Shown here: positions 49,677-61,577 of the stretch, piece by piece
Layout: each line of letters begins with the position of its first letter
Position numbering within the stretch: the stretch's first letter is position 1
NCBI GenBank assembly: GCA_022316685.1
Contig: JAKJHU010000156.1
Location: 124,001 to 188,000, forward strand
Origin: Progne subis subis
Lineage: Eukaryota; Chordata; Aves; Passeriformes; Hirundinidae
Direction: 5' to 3'
DNA: 64,000 nt
Made by a program: the position numbers and the translations under genes
Notes under the pieces: generated by a model
What the model was told of the DNA's origin: nothing
Seen by the model: only the letters and a program-made list of their open reading frames with translations
The model's database searches: none

Positions 49677-50326
49677 GATGCTGTACAGCTTGAGGTGGTT
49701 TTTTTATGTATTTTTGAAGTGTAAACTTTTTTCCTGAATGCTTAAAAACTTAAAATTCCATTGATGTCCCTTCAAATCACTGCCAGGTTTTGGAAACCCA
49801 TTACACCTGCCTTTCTGGAGAGCTGCTGCAAATACATCAGTGAATGCATCTCAGAATTAAGGTGTTAAATGTCATTGCAGCTGCTACAAAATTCCAGCAG
49901 CGAACCCTCTTTCCATGAAGTTGCAAGATCATATATTAGTGCTTCTGTGCCAGTTTTTAGGTGAAGATCAGATTACATGATGCAGTATTGCATTTATGTG
50001 TGGTGCCTGTGGGGGCACCTTGCTTTTATTGGGTATGGCTCGATACTTCCAGGAGACTTCTCTACACATTTCCTGAACTGTATCTTAAACCTGTTGAGAG
50101 ATGCAGATAATGAGGGTTGAGAAGCTCAGTCTGGGCTGCTTTTGTTGGCTTTTAGGGTTTGTTTTACCCAGGTAGTCTGTTGGTAAGGGGGTCCAGGGCT
50201 CCTTTTGCAGCTTCAGTCTCGTTTGGCAGTGATGGTTCCTTGGTGTTTGATCCTTAACCCAGCTCAGCCCCTCATGGTTTCTGACTTGTTATTTAGCACA
50301 GTGGTTGTATTCAGGAAGTACCTAAA

Positions 50327-50508
50327 ATCATAGAATCATGGAATATCCTGAGCTGGAAGGATCAGTGATCCAACACAGACACCCCAACAATTCCACCCTG
50401 TGCATCCCTGAGAGCATTGTCCAAACAGTCCTGCAGCTTTGGCAGGACCATTCTCTGGGGAGCCTGGGCAGTGCCCAGGACCCTCTGGGGGAAGAACCTT
50501 TTCCTTCT
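50327..50508 (-). mobile_element. CR1 LINE 3' fragment (different subfamily)
   Basis: ATCATAGAATCATGGAATAT, TCCTGAGCTGGAAGGATC and CTGGGCAGTGCCCAGGACCC. Reverse-orientation relative of the copy at 28909. Confidence 0.88.
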
Positions 50509-53500
50509 TTGTTTTGGTGCGTGGAAATGCTGCGGAAAACATTTTAAAATGAGTTTATTTAAATAAAAAATGAGTAGCGAACCAGGAGATCACTGTTTGG
50601 CCATCTGTTTGAACAGAGAATTTTTGAACGTGTTTCCCTGAAGAGGTGCCAGGTTCTTGGCACTATTTTCTATCTTCTGAGGGGGAGAAAAAAAAGGGAG
50701 AGAACGTGCATGTGTGAGACAACTGGCTGCTGTTGTCAAAATGCACATGTCACTGGGAATATGAAGTACAGCCTTTCAGAGCTGCCTCAGTCCTACCTTC
50801 TGTCTTACCCTGCCACAGTAAGCTGCTGCTTCTGCTTGTCGTGTGGCCAGCCCCTCAAATTTATCCTTCTCATATGGCTAAATAACTTCATCCCCGTGGC
50901 AATTTGCTTGAATAAAGAGCCTGGTGAGTGCAGTGGAGCCCGGGGGTACAGCAGGAAAATCAGCGGCTGCTCCGGTGAGCAATTACACGGTGGAACAGCT
51001 CTCGGCAAGAGGAGGGGGTGGCCAGGCTGTCAGAGCCTGGATTAAAGCCTTCATCCCCGGAATTCCCCATGTAACACCCAGCTTTTGTAACAGAGAGCAC
51101 CTCTGCTTACAAATGTGTGCCGTGTTTACAATTAATACTAATTTTTGCTGGTTAATTCCTGCGCCGCTGCTGATTCCGTGCTCTCGCCTATGGAGGTTTG
51201 TGCATGAAAATGAGATCAGGATGCTGCTGTTGATCCCCCCATTCCGATTTGTGCCCCCTCTTCGGCTGGGGTTGTAAATTGCTGATGCACAGAATCTATT
51301 TAGCTTTATGTTGATCAAAGCTGTGTATTTCTGTGGAGCATTTTACAGCAGGAATGTGGCCAGATGCGCCTGAGAGAGCTGGGCTGGTTTGTGGGCTGCT
51401 TCATGGGTCCCTGTGCTGGCTGGGTTTGGGCACAGGAGCGATATTTGTCACCTGTAAAAATTCTGAGCACATCTGAAAACGAGAAATCTGTGTGAATGGG
51501 TGCTGTTCTAGCCCCTGGAAAGCTGGGAATAAGTGCCTTCAAGTGCCTGTGGTGCCCCATCCTTCAGCTGCCAGTCGTCCATCCCCTCCCCTGGCAGGTA
51601 CATCTGGGAGCTGAGAAACCTCCTCATTAAAAAACTGCCTGTGTCATAATCCTGATGGGACCAGAGCAAAGCCAGCCACCTCCCCTGGGAGTGAGGCTGT
51701 GGGTTCTGAGCTCCTTGATATTAAGAAGGTCATTTCTTTGTTCTCAGTGCCGTTGGTTTAGGCAGTAATTCCTGGCTCCATCACGTACACAGCTATTTAG
51801 GAAAACAGAGGGTATTTTGTAGCTCTGGGAGAGTGTTTGGCTTCCTCATGGGTTGCTGTAGTCCAATATTTGAACCGGCTGATCTCTCTAATTTCTCTTT
51901 GCCTGTGGTGCTTTATAAACTCCAAGATGTGTTTTTTAAAAATAATGAACGCAGTGCTGTCCAAGCTGAACCGTCCCAAAATTGCTGCCCTTGCTCCAAC
52001 TGCTCCTGGGTCTCATCGAGGCTCATCAAATCAAAAGGCAGAAGCAGTTTATTGTTTGCCTTAATCCTACAGCCACAGATACCTGCAGGGTACAGCCTTG
52101 CTCTGTATATTCGTCCCTGTTTATGCTTTTGTTTGTGTAAATTCTTGATATTGAGGTAGGTTTTCTTAATCTCTGTCCTGTGCAGCACCTAATTTTGTGA
52201 TGTGTTCGTGATAAGGGCTCCTTAATGGTGTAGAAACACAAATTATTAGGGATGAATCCTGCTGTGAGCTGAGATTTGCATAAAATAATTCTTACTCAAG
52301 GGATGAGCGCGAGTTTGCTGTTCCATTTCTGAGCCTTCGGATTTGTTTTGAAATACTTAGTACAGCTGGGAAATACAGGGCATTCTTTGAAACAGTTTGG
52401 TTGGAGGGGTGTTAAATTCAGACTAATTGTCATGAAATCCTTAAATCCAAACAAAAATCAGGGATTGTGAGGATGTGCATATTCCAGCTAATGAGCACAT
52501 CCTGCTTTTAAGCGTGAAGAAGCCACTTGAGCAGATTTAAGCTGACTCTGCCTGTTGGCTGCAGCAGGGTGACAGCCCTTGGTGAAGTGGGACAGCACGT
52601 CAGGATCTGAATTTAATACTGTAAATATTACAGTATTTAAATATAGGAAATAACAATAATTGCACTGAGCTTCACGCCCAGTGTTTTGGGCAAGGCAAGG
52701 AGCAGGTCCCCAAGGTGATCATTTAGTGTGGATTCACGTAGGAAAAGAGCTGCTGGCTAACTTGCACTGTATTTAATAAATTGAGTACCCTTTTCCAAGC
52801 TGCTCTCAACAGTCAAATAATGAAGAGTAAATCTCTTAGGGCTTACGTTTGTGAGCTGGGTATGTACACTCAAATATTTTTTTATTTTTCAATTCTCTGC
52901 TTAAGCTCTTTATTCCACCCTGTCTGTACGTTCTTTGTGCCTCTGAGGGCTGTTTGAAGGTACAGGGAGGCTGGCAAGGCATCCTGTTGACCATGGGAAT
53001 AATGAGTTGGCTCTTAAACGCATTCGGTGTGTGGTATTTTATAATTAGCTGGAGGAACTTTCAGTGTTGAAAAAAGTAAAAGGAAGTAGGAAATGGCAAT
53101 TAGGCAGAACTTTCCCTCTCTGATCACGCATATACTGCGCTTCCATTGTTACTTACAGCTTTAAAACCCCTCTCTGGAGGGCTCTATATTAAGCAATTCA
53201 TCTTAGTTAACACTTCATTGGGAAGCGTGTGCAATTAATCGACAACATATAGAAATAATGGCCTGATTAATAGAAATCCAGTTCCTGAGAGCTGAGACTG
53301 GTTTCCTTTACAAGTTCTACACTTGTTTGGGATTGTTCTTTTCAGGTTCAGTAATGATATATATTTATCTGCCACTCGAACTGCAAAGGCGGGATTGAAA
53401 ATCTACTTTGTGAGAGAGATAATGAAAATCCATACGCAGCTCTTCTGCTCCTTCTGTGCCTTTAAACAACCAGAAATGTGATAGTCTTAATTGTTGCATG

Positions 53501-54797
53501 TTTAATACTGCTAATAGGATAAGTTTATAAAGAAAAGGTTAAAAAAAACCCAAACAAAAAACCTCAGCACAAACCCACAAAACGTTCCGTTCTTACATCT
53601 TTTGTTAAATACCAAATGTGTTTAAACACGTTTGAATGTTTCACAGAGCTGAGCTGTGGAGTAATCTTGGTTTGAAAGCTGCTGTTGTGGTTGGGCTGGG
53701 GGGGAATGGTGGGTCTAAGGCAGCGTGGGGTTCCCCTAAGGCAGCAATTTTTGTGCAGATTGTTGTGTTTTGAGGATCGGCATTAGCCTGACTTACTTGC
53801 TTAGGGAGCTTGTTTGGAGAGCAGGTAAGAGCTGTTGGCTCTCAGCGTGTTTCAATGCACTGGTTTTGGAAGAATGAGAAGTTCAGAGGCTGGGAAATGG
53901 GGTTCAAATGGGAACTAATTCCAGTTTAAAAAAGGTGAAGAGCAAAGTTTAGGGTGTGTTATCAGATGTGTTTTATCTCCATGTGGGAAGCTCAACTGTG
54001 AGGATGAGTGATGCTAAGCTGGAGGCCTTGGGAGCTTTGGGGCTTAGGTGGGGGGATAGGAGTGGGTTTGCTCCAGGAGAGGAGCCTGAATGCCTCCCCA
54101 GTGCTTAGGCCAAGTTTGCTAATCTTGGCTTAGGCTCCGTCACACCAGAAGCCCTAAATGGGATTTGTCATTTTCGAGAGAGGCAGCAGAGTGCCCAAAA
54201 GATGCTTTTAGCCCCAAAAGAATCAATCCCAACCCTGCCCTGGGGTGGTGGCTGGGTCCCTGTGAGCCAGGGGACAGGAGGTAGCAGAGCAGCTGCTGGG
54301 GTTGGAGCCTCCTTGGTGGTGACAGGGACCCCTTGTTCCGCATTCCCTGGAAATACAGGATCAGGAATAGGATGTGGTTGGAGGCTGTGACTCCGCACTC
54401 TTTATCCAGATGTCCAGAGCAGGTCTGGGATTGATCACGAGTCAGCAGCACAGGGTTCTCTGTTAGTTTAGCACATCTCTCCTGATGTAGCACCATTGTA
54501 GCTTTTTTGTCTAACATGTGTGTGGTATCTTCCTTAACCGTGGTGTGTGAGTGTAGAACTCTCATTCCCATAACATCCCATGTGTGCTCTGAGAACTGGC
54601 TTCCCTTGAGGAAATGCTGATTGGCACCAGAAACTGACGTTGTTTGTGTGCAACTTGGCCTTTCTTAGAGACACTTCTCTCACAATTATTTAAATTAGAT
54701 GATACATACGAGGTTCTACCTGTATGTATCAAACCAAGGACACCTAACGTGGGTTGCAATGCAATTGCTGGCTTTCTCCCACATTATCCTTATTCTT

Positions 54798-54824
54798 TAT
54801 ATATATATTATATATATATATATA
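54798..54824. repeat. (TA)n tract upstream of exon 4
   Basis: Two (TA)n runs separated by one TT step, about 180 bases before exon 4. Self-complementary and likely length-variable. Confidence 0.8.
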
Positions 54825-55003
54825 AAAATAAGGCCAAGTACATGCCTTAACTTCAAGTAACTCCCATGTGTGTGCATATAAACTTCAGCTCCATTCCAGT
54901 GGTTGGTTAATTTGCAAAAGACCTTTTCTTTCCACAAGCGAAGCCTTTTTCTGTTCTGTGTTTTGTACCTGTGCTGTCTGTAACGAGCTGCTTTATGTGG
55001 CAG

Positions 55004-55089
55004 GTGGGAGATTCAAGAAGGAGATAGTGGTTGATGGACAGAGCTACCTGCTGCTGATCAGAGATGAAGGGGGTCCTCCGGAGGCACAG
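55004..55089 (+). CDS. AGAP1: AGAP1 exon 4: switch region of the GTPase-like domain
   Basis: An 86-nt exon whose first two bases complete Gly387, followed by residues 388-415: [20 protein letters not shown] and then EGGPPEAQ. It covers the second and third beta strands. RDEGGPPE stands where Ras-like GTPases carry the DxxG (G3) motif, so the catalytic switch II glutamine position is altered. That divergence is normal for the AGAP family and is not damage. Acceptor is GGCAG|GT and donor is CACAG|GTGAGC; the next intron is phase 0. The alternative reading of the acceptor, which shares GT, is ruled out by the frame. Confidence 0.96.
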
Positions 55090-55373
55090 GTGAGCCCAAA
55101 GCCTCGCTTTCCTTGTTTTTCAGAACTCCCTTGGAAAGAACCCTGCTTTGTTCTGTCCTGGGTCCTTCTCATCCTCCTGCTGGGAGAATTCCAGCATCAC
55201 CCTCAGGTGAAAAAGGGGTTGTCCAGCAAATGGTTGGGATTTCAGTTACAATAGATGGATGAGTGTACGTAACAAGTGTTTGGGATTCAGACTGAGACCG
55301 TGCAAGTAAGGATATACAGTTCATTTGTACTGAATTCCCAAGCATTGTGCTTCCCCTGGTGACACATCAGGAT

Positions 55374-55752
55374 TTCACAGAATGGTTTTGGTGGGAAGGG
55401 ACCCTAAAGCTCATCTCACTCCCACCCCCTGCCCTGGGCAGGGACACCTTCCACTATCCCAGAAAGATTGCTCCAAGCTCCAGTGTCCAACCCGGCCTTG
55501 GACACTGCCAGGGATCCAGGGGCAGCCACAGCTTCTCTGGGCACCCTGTGCCAGGGCCTGCCCATCCTCCCAGGGAACAATTCCGTCCCAATAACCCATC
55601 TATCCCTGCCCTCTGGCAGTGGGAAGCCATTCCCCCTGTCTTGTTCCAAGTCCCTCTCCAGCCTCTGGAAGGGGCTCTGAGGTCTCCCTGGAGCCTTTTC
55701 TGCTTTTCTGAACACCCCCAGCTCTCCTAGCCTGTCCAAGCCATTGGCAGTG
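55374..55752 (-). mobile_element. CR1 LINE 3' fragment (about 380 bp)
   Basis: TCACAGAATGGTTTTGGTGG, CAGCCACAGCTTCTCTGGGC, TCTGGCAGTGGGAAGCCATT and CAGCTCTCCTAGCCTGTCC. One of the best preserved copies; starts about 285 bases after exon 4. Confidence 0.93.
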
Positions 55753-56471
55753 GAGAAGACACTCGAGGGTTTGTGTGCTTGATCCTTACTCTGTTTTCAG
55801 TAAGAGCTTGTGCATGTGCTGCTTAAATCACCTCAGACCCAGGCACACTTTCTGCAGGCAGCCTCCTTGTCTTGGGCATCCTCCTCCTTCTCCTCACCTG
55901 GGCGCTGGCAGGTGTTGGCTGCTGCTGGCCCCGCTTTGCTGGCTCTTCCGGGAGGGCTCAGCTCCCAAACAAGCAGTAATTTAGCAGCAGGAGCTGCGCT
56001 GTCGCCAAACAGCTGAGGAGGAGCGGTGCCAGCAGCAGCAGCTTGGGTTTCAATGCACCACTACAGCTCCAGGAGGGTGAGAGCCTGGGGGAAGGTGCCA
56101 GGACAAAGGGGAAGAGAAAGGACACGGAGGAAATGGAGGCTGAGAGAGACATCCTGGAAGGAAGTCACAGGACAAAATACAACGTTGGCACATCTGCGGC
56201 CGTGTCAGCAGGAGCAACAAGGAAAGCTCTGTCTGGGGCTGGGAGGGATTTGGCTGAAGCACCCCCTGCTTCCCAGCCTCTGCTGCTTAGAGAGTGTTCA
56301 CTCATCTAAAAATGTGAATAGTGGAGGTGTAAAGGTACGTGCAGCAATCTGGATGGGTTTGTGCCTGAAGAACTGGCTTTGCAGTGCTCACGGGAGCTGG
56401 CTGCGCACTGATGAGCAGCACGGGCTGTGCTCCTGGTACATGCCAGGTGAATTTGGGGCTTTGATTGCCGT

Positions 56472-56557
56472 TGTCCAGTGGAAGGTGTCCCTGCCCATGG
56501 CAGGGGTTTGGAATGAGATGAGCTTTGAGGTCCCTTCCCACCCAAACCATTCTGGGT
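56472..56557 (+). mobile_element. CR1 LINE 3' fragment
   Basis: GTCCAGTGGAAGGTGTCCCT and GGTCCCTTCCCACCCAAACC followed by ATTCTGG. Confidence 0.85.
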
Positions 56558-58698
56558 GGCTGAGATTTGTTCTCCATCCTCGTGATTTGTCAAGGAGGTT
56601 TGAGGTGTCAGTGCTGTCTCACCTTTCAGCACAATGGTGTCCTGCAAATTCCCTTTGGAGTTTTTTGGGTGTAATTTCAAGTTACATGTCTGTTTAAAAT
56701 CCTTAACCTGTTCATTAATTCCTACAGTGGAAAGTTTGCTTGTGGTTTCATGAATAATTGGGATTGAATTCCAAGTGCAATAAGTAAGGAACTGACATGT
56801 GGGATTCCTGGCACTGGGTTATGGGTATTCCCAGGTTACTGTCCCATTCTTTCTGGCAGAACTGGAGAAAAAGCAGACTTCCATAAGACTTTTCTTGTGG
56901 GTCTATGATCTCTACTTTCTTTGCCTAAGATAAAATGGTTCAAAGGTGAAAATGAATCGGTTTCCTACTGTAAAACCAATTTACGCTAGTGACTGACTGT
57001 CCTAGGGTGATTTTATCATGCTTGTATCCCCAATCCTCCCAACTTTGCCCTAAACCAGGACACTGACCTACAATGAACTGCTGCATGCCACTTTTTAAAT
57101 TTAAACCTTTATTTATAATTTGGTTTTGGGCTTGCCTTGAACTAACAGCTCTGCTCACTCACAGGAATAAGTCTGAGAATGGATTTTTATGCCATCATCT
57201 GTTTTATTCTTGTTTCAAGCCGTTCTGTGCACGGTACTCTGGATGAGATATCCAGGGTTTACAGACCTTGTGTTTCCCGAAACTCCTTTGGTTTTCTGTA
57301 CCACAGGTCTGATACCCACAAATACTAAGTTGCATTTTAACATGAAAAGAGAAACAAGGAATTGCTGGAAATGTTTTGTGTCTGCAGGAACTGCACTGTG
57401 TAAATCCATGGAGTGTTTTAAAATAATCTTCATTAGAAGGCTGCTGTATACACTGCTCAGACATTCAGAGTGTTTAGAGAGACTGCTGGCTTCCAAATGG
57501 ATGCCTTGAGGACATTGCAGTTGTTGGGGAGAGTCCTTGGCATGATGCTGCTGAGTCCAGTCAACAAAAAACATTTTATGACAAGACCCAAGGCCACATC
57601 TCCCAAATAATGATGCTGTCTCCAGTTCCTCTGGTTGCATTCTCTGGTTTGAACAGTTCAACAGCGTGATGGTTGACCTTATTCTGGCAGTGACTCTGCT
57701 TTGGGTTAACCAGTCCTGTCCTTCCCCTCTGGAAGATTGTCCTCCTGACTGTCTTGAAAACCTCAAAACAATTTTTTGTCTATTTTTACACATATCGGCT
57801 CAGGCAGTGTTTGGTTTCAATACAGTCATCATGAATATGCAGAGCCTTTCCCCAGTGAACCTCTCTGTTCAGTGTGTCCCCTGGAACGTTGTAGTAATAA
57901 TATAACAAAGAGCATGAAAATCCCCTGGCTGAAGCTTGTTTCCATTGCTCTAAATTTGGGTTGGAATGGAGTCACTTAGGGAAAAATAAAGGCAGCGAGG
58001 TAAGCTGGAGTTTTTTCTTGACATCCTGTTTACTTTCACATTTAAGTTAAATGTCTTTAAACAATCCTAATTGGCTTGTGAGCTAAAAGCTTCTCATTTG
58101 CGTGGTCACTGAGGAGCACCTTGGCTTGGCCTGTACGCCTGCATGTCTCAGCAGGTCCCTGATGCCAAGAGAGAGCAGTTTGCTCTTCCACTGAAAGCAG
58201 AACGAGGCACTTGGTGCTGTTGGCTCAGCTGAGCGTGTCTGTATGGTGCGGAGCTGGAAGTGTCACGTGAATGCTTTTGGACGTGGATTAAGGTGTGAGA
58301 GCTGTCCTGGCAGTACCAGCAAGATCAGCGTGCGTGCGTGTGTGCGGATCGCAGCGCTGCCGATGAGTGCTGCTCGTTTCAGCTGCACACACCCAGCGAT
58401 CTCGGCCCGCCGTGTTTTCTGGGAATCAAACCCAGTTGGGCTGGTGGTTACACGCCCCAGTGAAGAAGAGAGGCCTTGTGGGGAAATCCCTTGAGTATTC
58501 CAGATCCCTGTGGCATGCAGGGTGATGGGATTCATCATTTTAGCAGCTTATCCCCCTGCTGAGGCCTTGGTTGGTTGTGAGTTGTTCTGGTGTGTATTTC
58601 CTTTGCAGGAAGGTAAGAACGTTTCTCTCTTGGTTTTCCTTCCTTCCCTCTCCTCGCTGCTCTTGTCACAGTCGGCCTTTTCCATTTCTGTCCCGCAG

Positions 58699-58840
58699 TT
58701 TGCCATGTGGGTGGATGCTGTTATCTTTGTGTTCAGCTTGGAGGATGAAGTCAGCTTCCAGACCGTTTACCACTACTACAGCCGCATGGCCAACTATCGC
58801 AACACTAGCGAAATCCCCATGGTCCTGGTGGGCACCCAGG
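58699..58840 (+). CDS. AGAP1: AGAP1 exon 5: central GTPase-like domain, TQD motif
   Basis: A 142-nt exon encoding residues 416-462 plus one base of codon 463. It begins FAMWVDAVIFVFSLEDEVSF, the hydrophobic fourth strand, and ends PMVLVGTQ. With the next exon's AT it gives VGTQD, which replaces the NKxD (G4) guanine-specificity motif of Ras proteins, as in all AGAPs. FAMWVDA and YYSRMANYRNTSEIP point to AGAP1; AGAP3 has FAAWVDA and NYFLRLCSFRNASE as I recall. Val in EDEVSF and Met in IPMVL differ from my memory of human AGAP1 and are conservative. Acceptor is CCCGCAG|TT and donor is CCAGG|GTAAGT, a full consensus. Confidence 0.96.
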
Positions 58841-59049
58841 GTAAGTGCAGCCCTGATTTCCACGTGGGCTTTTGAGACCAAGTTGACTCTTCCAAGCTGG
58901 CAAAGCCATGTCCTGTCCTTTCTCCTTTGCTACAGGGCTGTGGCATTGTAAGGAGAGCGTTTGAGGTGAGAGAAAAACACCTTGGCAGCTCTCTTGGAGA
59001 GGGAGTGTAGGACTTCAGCAGTGAAGAAAGGGGAAGTTTAGGTTAGAGA

Positions 59050-59262
59050 TGTGGAAGAAATTCTTCCTTGTGAGGGTGGGGAGGCCCTGGCACAGGGTGC
59101 ATAGGGAAGCTGTGGCTGCTTCTGGATCCCTGGCAGTGTCCTAGGCCAGGCTGGATGGGCCTTGGAGCAACCTGGGACAGTGGAAGGTGTCTTTGCCCAT
59201 GGCAGGAAGTGCAACACAATGAGCTTTAAGGTCCCTTCCAGCTCAGACCATTCCAGGATTCT
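59050..59262 (+). mobile_element. CR1 LINE 3' fragment
   Basis: GAAGAAATTCTTCCTTGTGA, GGCCCTGGCACAGGGTGC, GGTCCCTTCCAGCTCAGACC and CCAGGATTCTGA. Confidence 0.92.
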
Positions 59263-59800
59263 GACTTGCAAGGAAATTTTAAATAACACTTTCAGTGCGT
59301 GCAGGTCCTGGTGGTTTTCTTGCTCAGCTGGGAGATGCCCTCGTTGAATTTGGGCAGGTAAATCAGTTGTGTAGGGAATTTTCTGCAGCCAGAGTAGTTT
59401 CCATGTGCTTGGCAGTCTGGAAGGGTTCAGCACCCTGGCATTGCTCAGGGGTGAAAGGATGAGAGGTGGAAAACCTCCAGCAGCACGGCGAGAAAACAGA
59501 AGTGAACCCTGGCCTCAGGCTGTGCCTCTGGGAGACCTCTGTAAATCAAGGTGAAATGCAGCTTTTTGCCACCTGAGCCAACCTCTCTTCCCACTTTTTC
59601 CTTCTGAAATAGCAGCTGTCCTGAAGGGAAATACAGCAAGGGAAAGGTACCCAAAATATTTGCATTTCTTGGGCATATGAGTGGTCTTTTGAGTATTCTC
59701 TGTTTTGTGCCAGCATATCCCAGTAGTATTTCACCAGTTTCTCATACTGTGATTGGTTTGCTGCATTGGTAGAGTCGAGGCTGTCCTGTTCCTGACCATA

Positions 59801-60175
59801 CAGAACCATAGAATCATCAAGGTTGGGAAAAAACCCTTTAAAATCATCAAATCCAACTGTTCCCTCAGCACTGCCAACACCAGCACTAAACCATGTCCCC
59901 AGGTGTTGCATCCACATGACTTCTACGTCCTTCCAGGGACGGTGACTCCAGCACTGCCCTGGGCAGCTGTGCCAGGGCTGGCTAACACTTGGGGCACAAT
60001 TTGAGGCCATTTCTCCTCATCCTGTCCCTTGTGCCTTGGGTACAGAGCCCACCTGGCTGTCCTCTCCTGTCAGGGAGTTGTGCAGGGCCACAAGGTCTCC
60101 CCTGGGCCTCCTTTTCTCCAGGCTGAGCCCCCCCCCCCAGCTGCTCCTCACCCCTTTTAAGTTCTTCCCACTGGA
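59801..60175 (-). mobile_element. CR1 LINE fragment (about 375 bp)
   Basis: ACCATAGAATCATCAAGGTT, AAAATCATCAAATCCAACTG, CACTGCCCTGGGCAGCTGTG, CAGGGAGTTGTGCAGGGCC and CTTTTCTCCAGGCTGAGCCC, with an 11-base C run at about 60126-60137 inside it. An AATCATC-headed subfamily, distinct from most copies here. Confidence 0.92.
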
Positions 60176-60524
60176 ACATCTTCCAAGAGTATCACCAGGT
60201 TGATGTTCTGTGTTAAGAGGCAGGACACAGGTGTTGTGCATTGTTCTTGGTTCAGTTTTGGGCATCCTCATTTTTAGTGTGTCCCAGTGGTTTTGGTGGT
60301 GGTGGTGATGCTTTTCACAGTTTTTTCAGCCACGTGGTCAGGGGGCAGTTGGCATTCCACTGCAGAGGGGATGTGTGGGCAGCAAGGAAGGAGGAATCAC
60401 AACCTAGCTGGAGGGAGGAAACAGATGATAAGAAGGAAAAGGGGAAGTAGGAACAAAAAAAATCTTAGGACAGCAGAATTTCCACCAAAAAGCAGAAAGG
60501 AGCTGCTTTGAAGGGTCACACTTT

Positions 60525-60556
60525 GGGCTTGAAGCTGGGCTTGAAGCTGGACTTGA
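60525..60556. repeat. 12-base tandem repeat
   Basis: GGGCTTGAAGCT is repeated, followed by a third diverged copy (GGACTTGAAA). Lies in intron 5. Confidence 0.8.
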
Positions 60557-60844
60557 AAAGATGAAGGGGAAACATTTCTCCAACTTCTTTTTTTTGCTGT
60601 GTGCCCTTCTGACACTGGGTTATGGTTATCCATCTCCTTCCTGTTACTTCCAGAAAAAGAAAAGTTCATTTTCCATTGCAGCACTGATGCAAAGAGGATT
60701 TTTTGAAAAGATGGAAATAATGCTAATTCTAGAAATAAACATTAGGAGAAAACACAGCTTTTTGTCTATGTTTGAGAGTGAAATAAAATATATGAAATAT
60801 GTAAATACACTTGTTAAAATACATATTTGAAATATACCTTTCAT

Positions 60845-60960
60845 ATCATAGAATCCCAGAATGGTTTGGGATGCAGAGCACCTTAAAGCACATCTAATGG
60901 GCAGGGACACCTTCCACTAGCCCTGGTTGCTTCAAGCACCCTCCAACCTGGACTTCCTGG
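60845..60960 (-). mobile_element. CR1 LINE 3' fragment
   Basis: ATCATAGAATCCCAGAATGG, TTTGGGATGCAGAGCACC and GGGCAGGGACACCTTCCACT, with a small internal deletion before the last block. Confidence 0.88.
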
Positions 60961-61434
60961 TTTTGTGAGGTGTTCTTGGAATAAGATGTGAAATGAAATC
61001 TTTCTCAAAATATTAACACTGGCCCAGTGTTTCCAGATGTTCTCGCCTGGCTTCCAAAGCCAACTCAGTGTCCCAGCCTGAGCCCCCTTGGACAAGGAGG
61101 CAAACTTTGGGAAGTGCGCTGTTGTGGAGCTGAACCCCATCAGTTCCTTTCTGGTTAAATGTTGTCAGCGCCCTCTGCTGATAAGAAATAGGCTCCGACT
61201 TTTCCTGATTTCTGCTTTGTTTTTGTTAATTGGATCTGATGAGAGCATAGTTGACAGCATCAGTCCTGCCTGGGGCAGAGCCTCAAACACAGCGTTGCAA
61301 GAGGCATTGATTCCATGTTTGGGTTCAGGTGATGCTTTTTTCCCAAAGAAAAAATCTGTTTTGCTGCTGTGGGCAGTTGCAGATTTTAAGGAGGGCTTTC
61401 TGGGCAGCTGTAAATGCTGAAATTAGTGCCTGTT

Positions 61435-61577
61435 GTAGAATCTCAGAGTGGTTAGGGCTGAAAGGAATCTTGGAGATCATCCAGTGCCACCTCCTGCCAT
61501 GGGCAGGGACACCTTCCACTAGCCCAGGTTGCTCCAAGCCCTGTCCAGCCTGGCCTGGAACACTCCCGGGGATGGGG
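61435..61577 (-). mobile_element. CR1 LINE 3' fragment
   Basis: GTAGAATCTCAGAGTGGTTA, CTCCTGCCATGGGCAGGGAC and CACTAGCCCAGGTTGCTCCA. Confidence 0.9.

Larger units (their letters stand above)
41336..55003 (+). other. AGAP1: AGAP1 intron 3 (13.7 kb)
   Basis: A phase-1 intron from GTACGT to the acceptor GTGGCAG at 55003. It contains a candidate 12-nt microexon (42008-42019), CR1 remnants from 43037 to 50508, a long CR1-free AT-rich block (50510-55000) and a (TA)n tract at 54798-54824. No other coding exon is recognised. Confidence 0.85.
55090..58698 (+). other. AGAP1: AGAP1 intron 4 (3.6 kb)
   Basis: A phase-0 intron from GTGAGC to the acceptor CTGTCCCGCAG. It contains a nearly 380-bp minus-strand CR1 copy (55374-55752), a short plus-strand CR1 end (56472-56557) and a CpG-enriched patch at about 58230-58460. 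Close to exon 5 there is an acceptor-like CTTTGCAG at 58608 and a donor-like GTAAGA at 58613. Confidence 0.85.

Noticed and set aside
58609..58612. A 4-nt exon between CTTTGCAG and GTAAGA before exon 5
   Set aside because: A 4-nt exon would break the frame in a phase-0 intron, and exons this short are exceptionally rare. Kept only as a possible alternative or recursive splice site.
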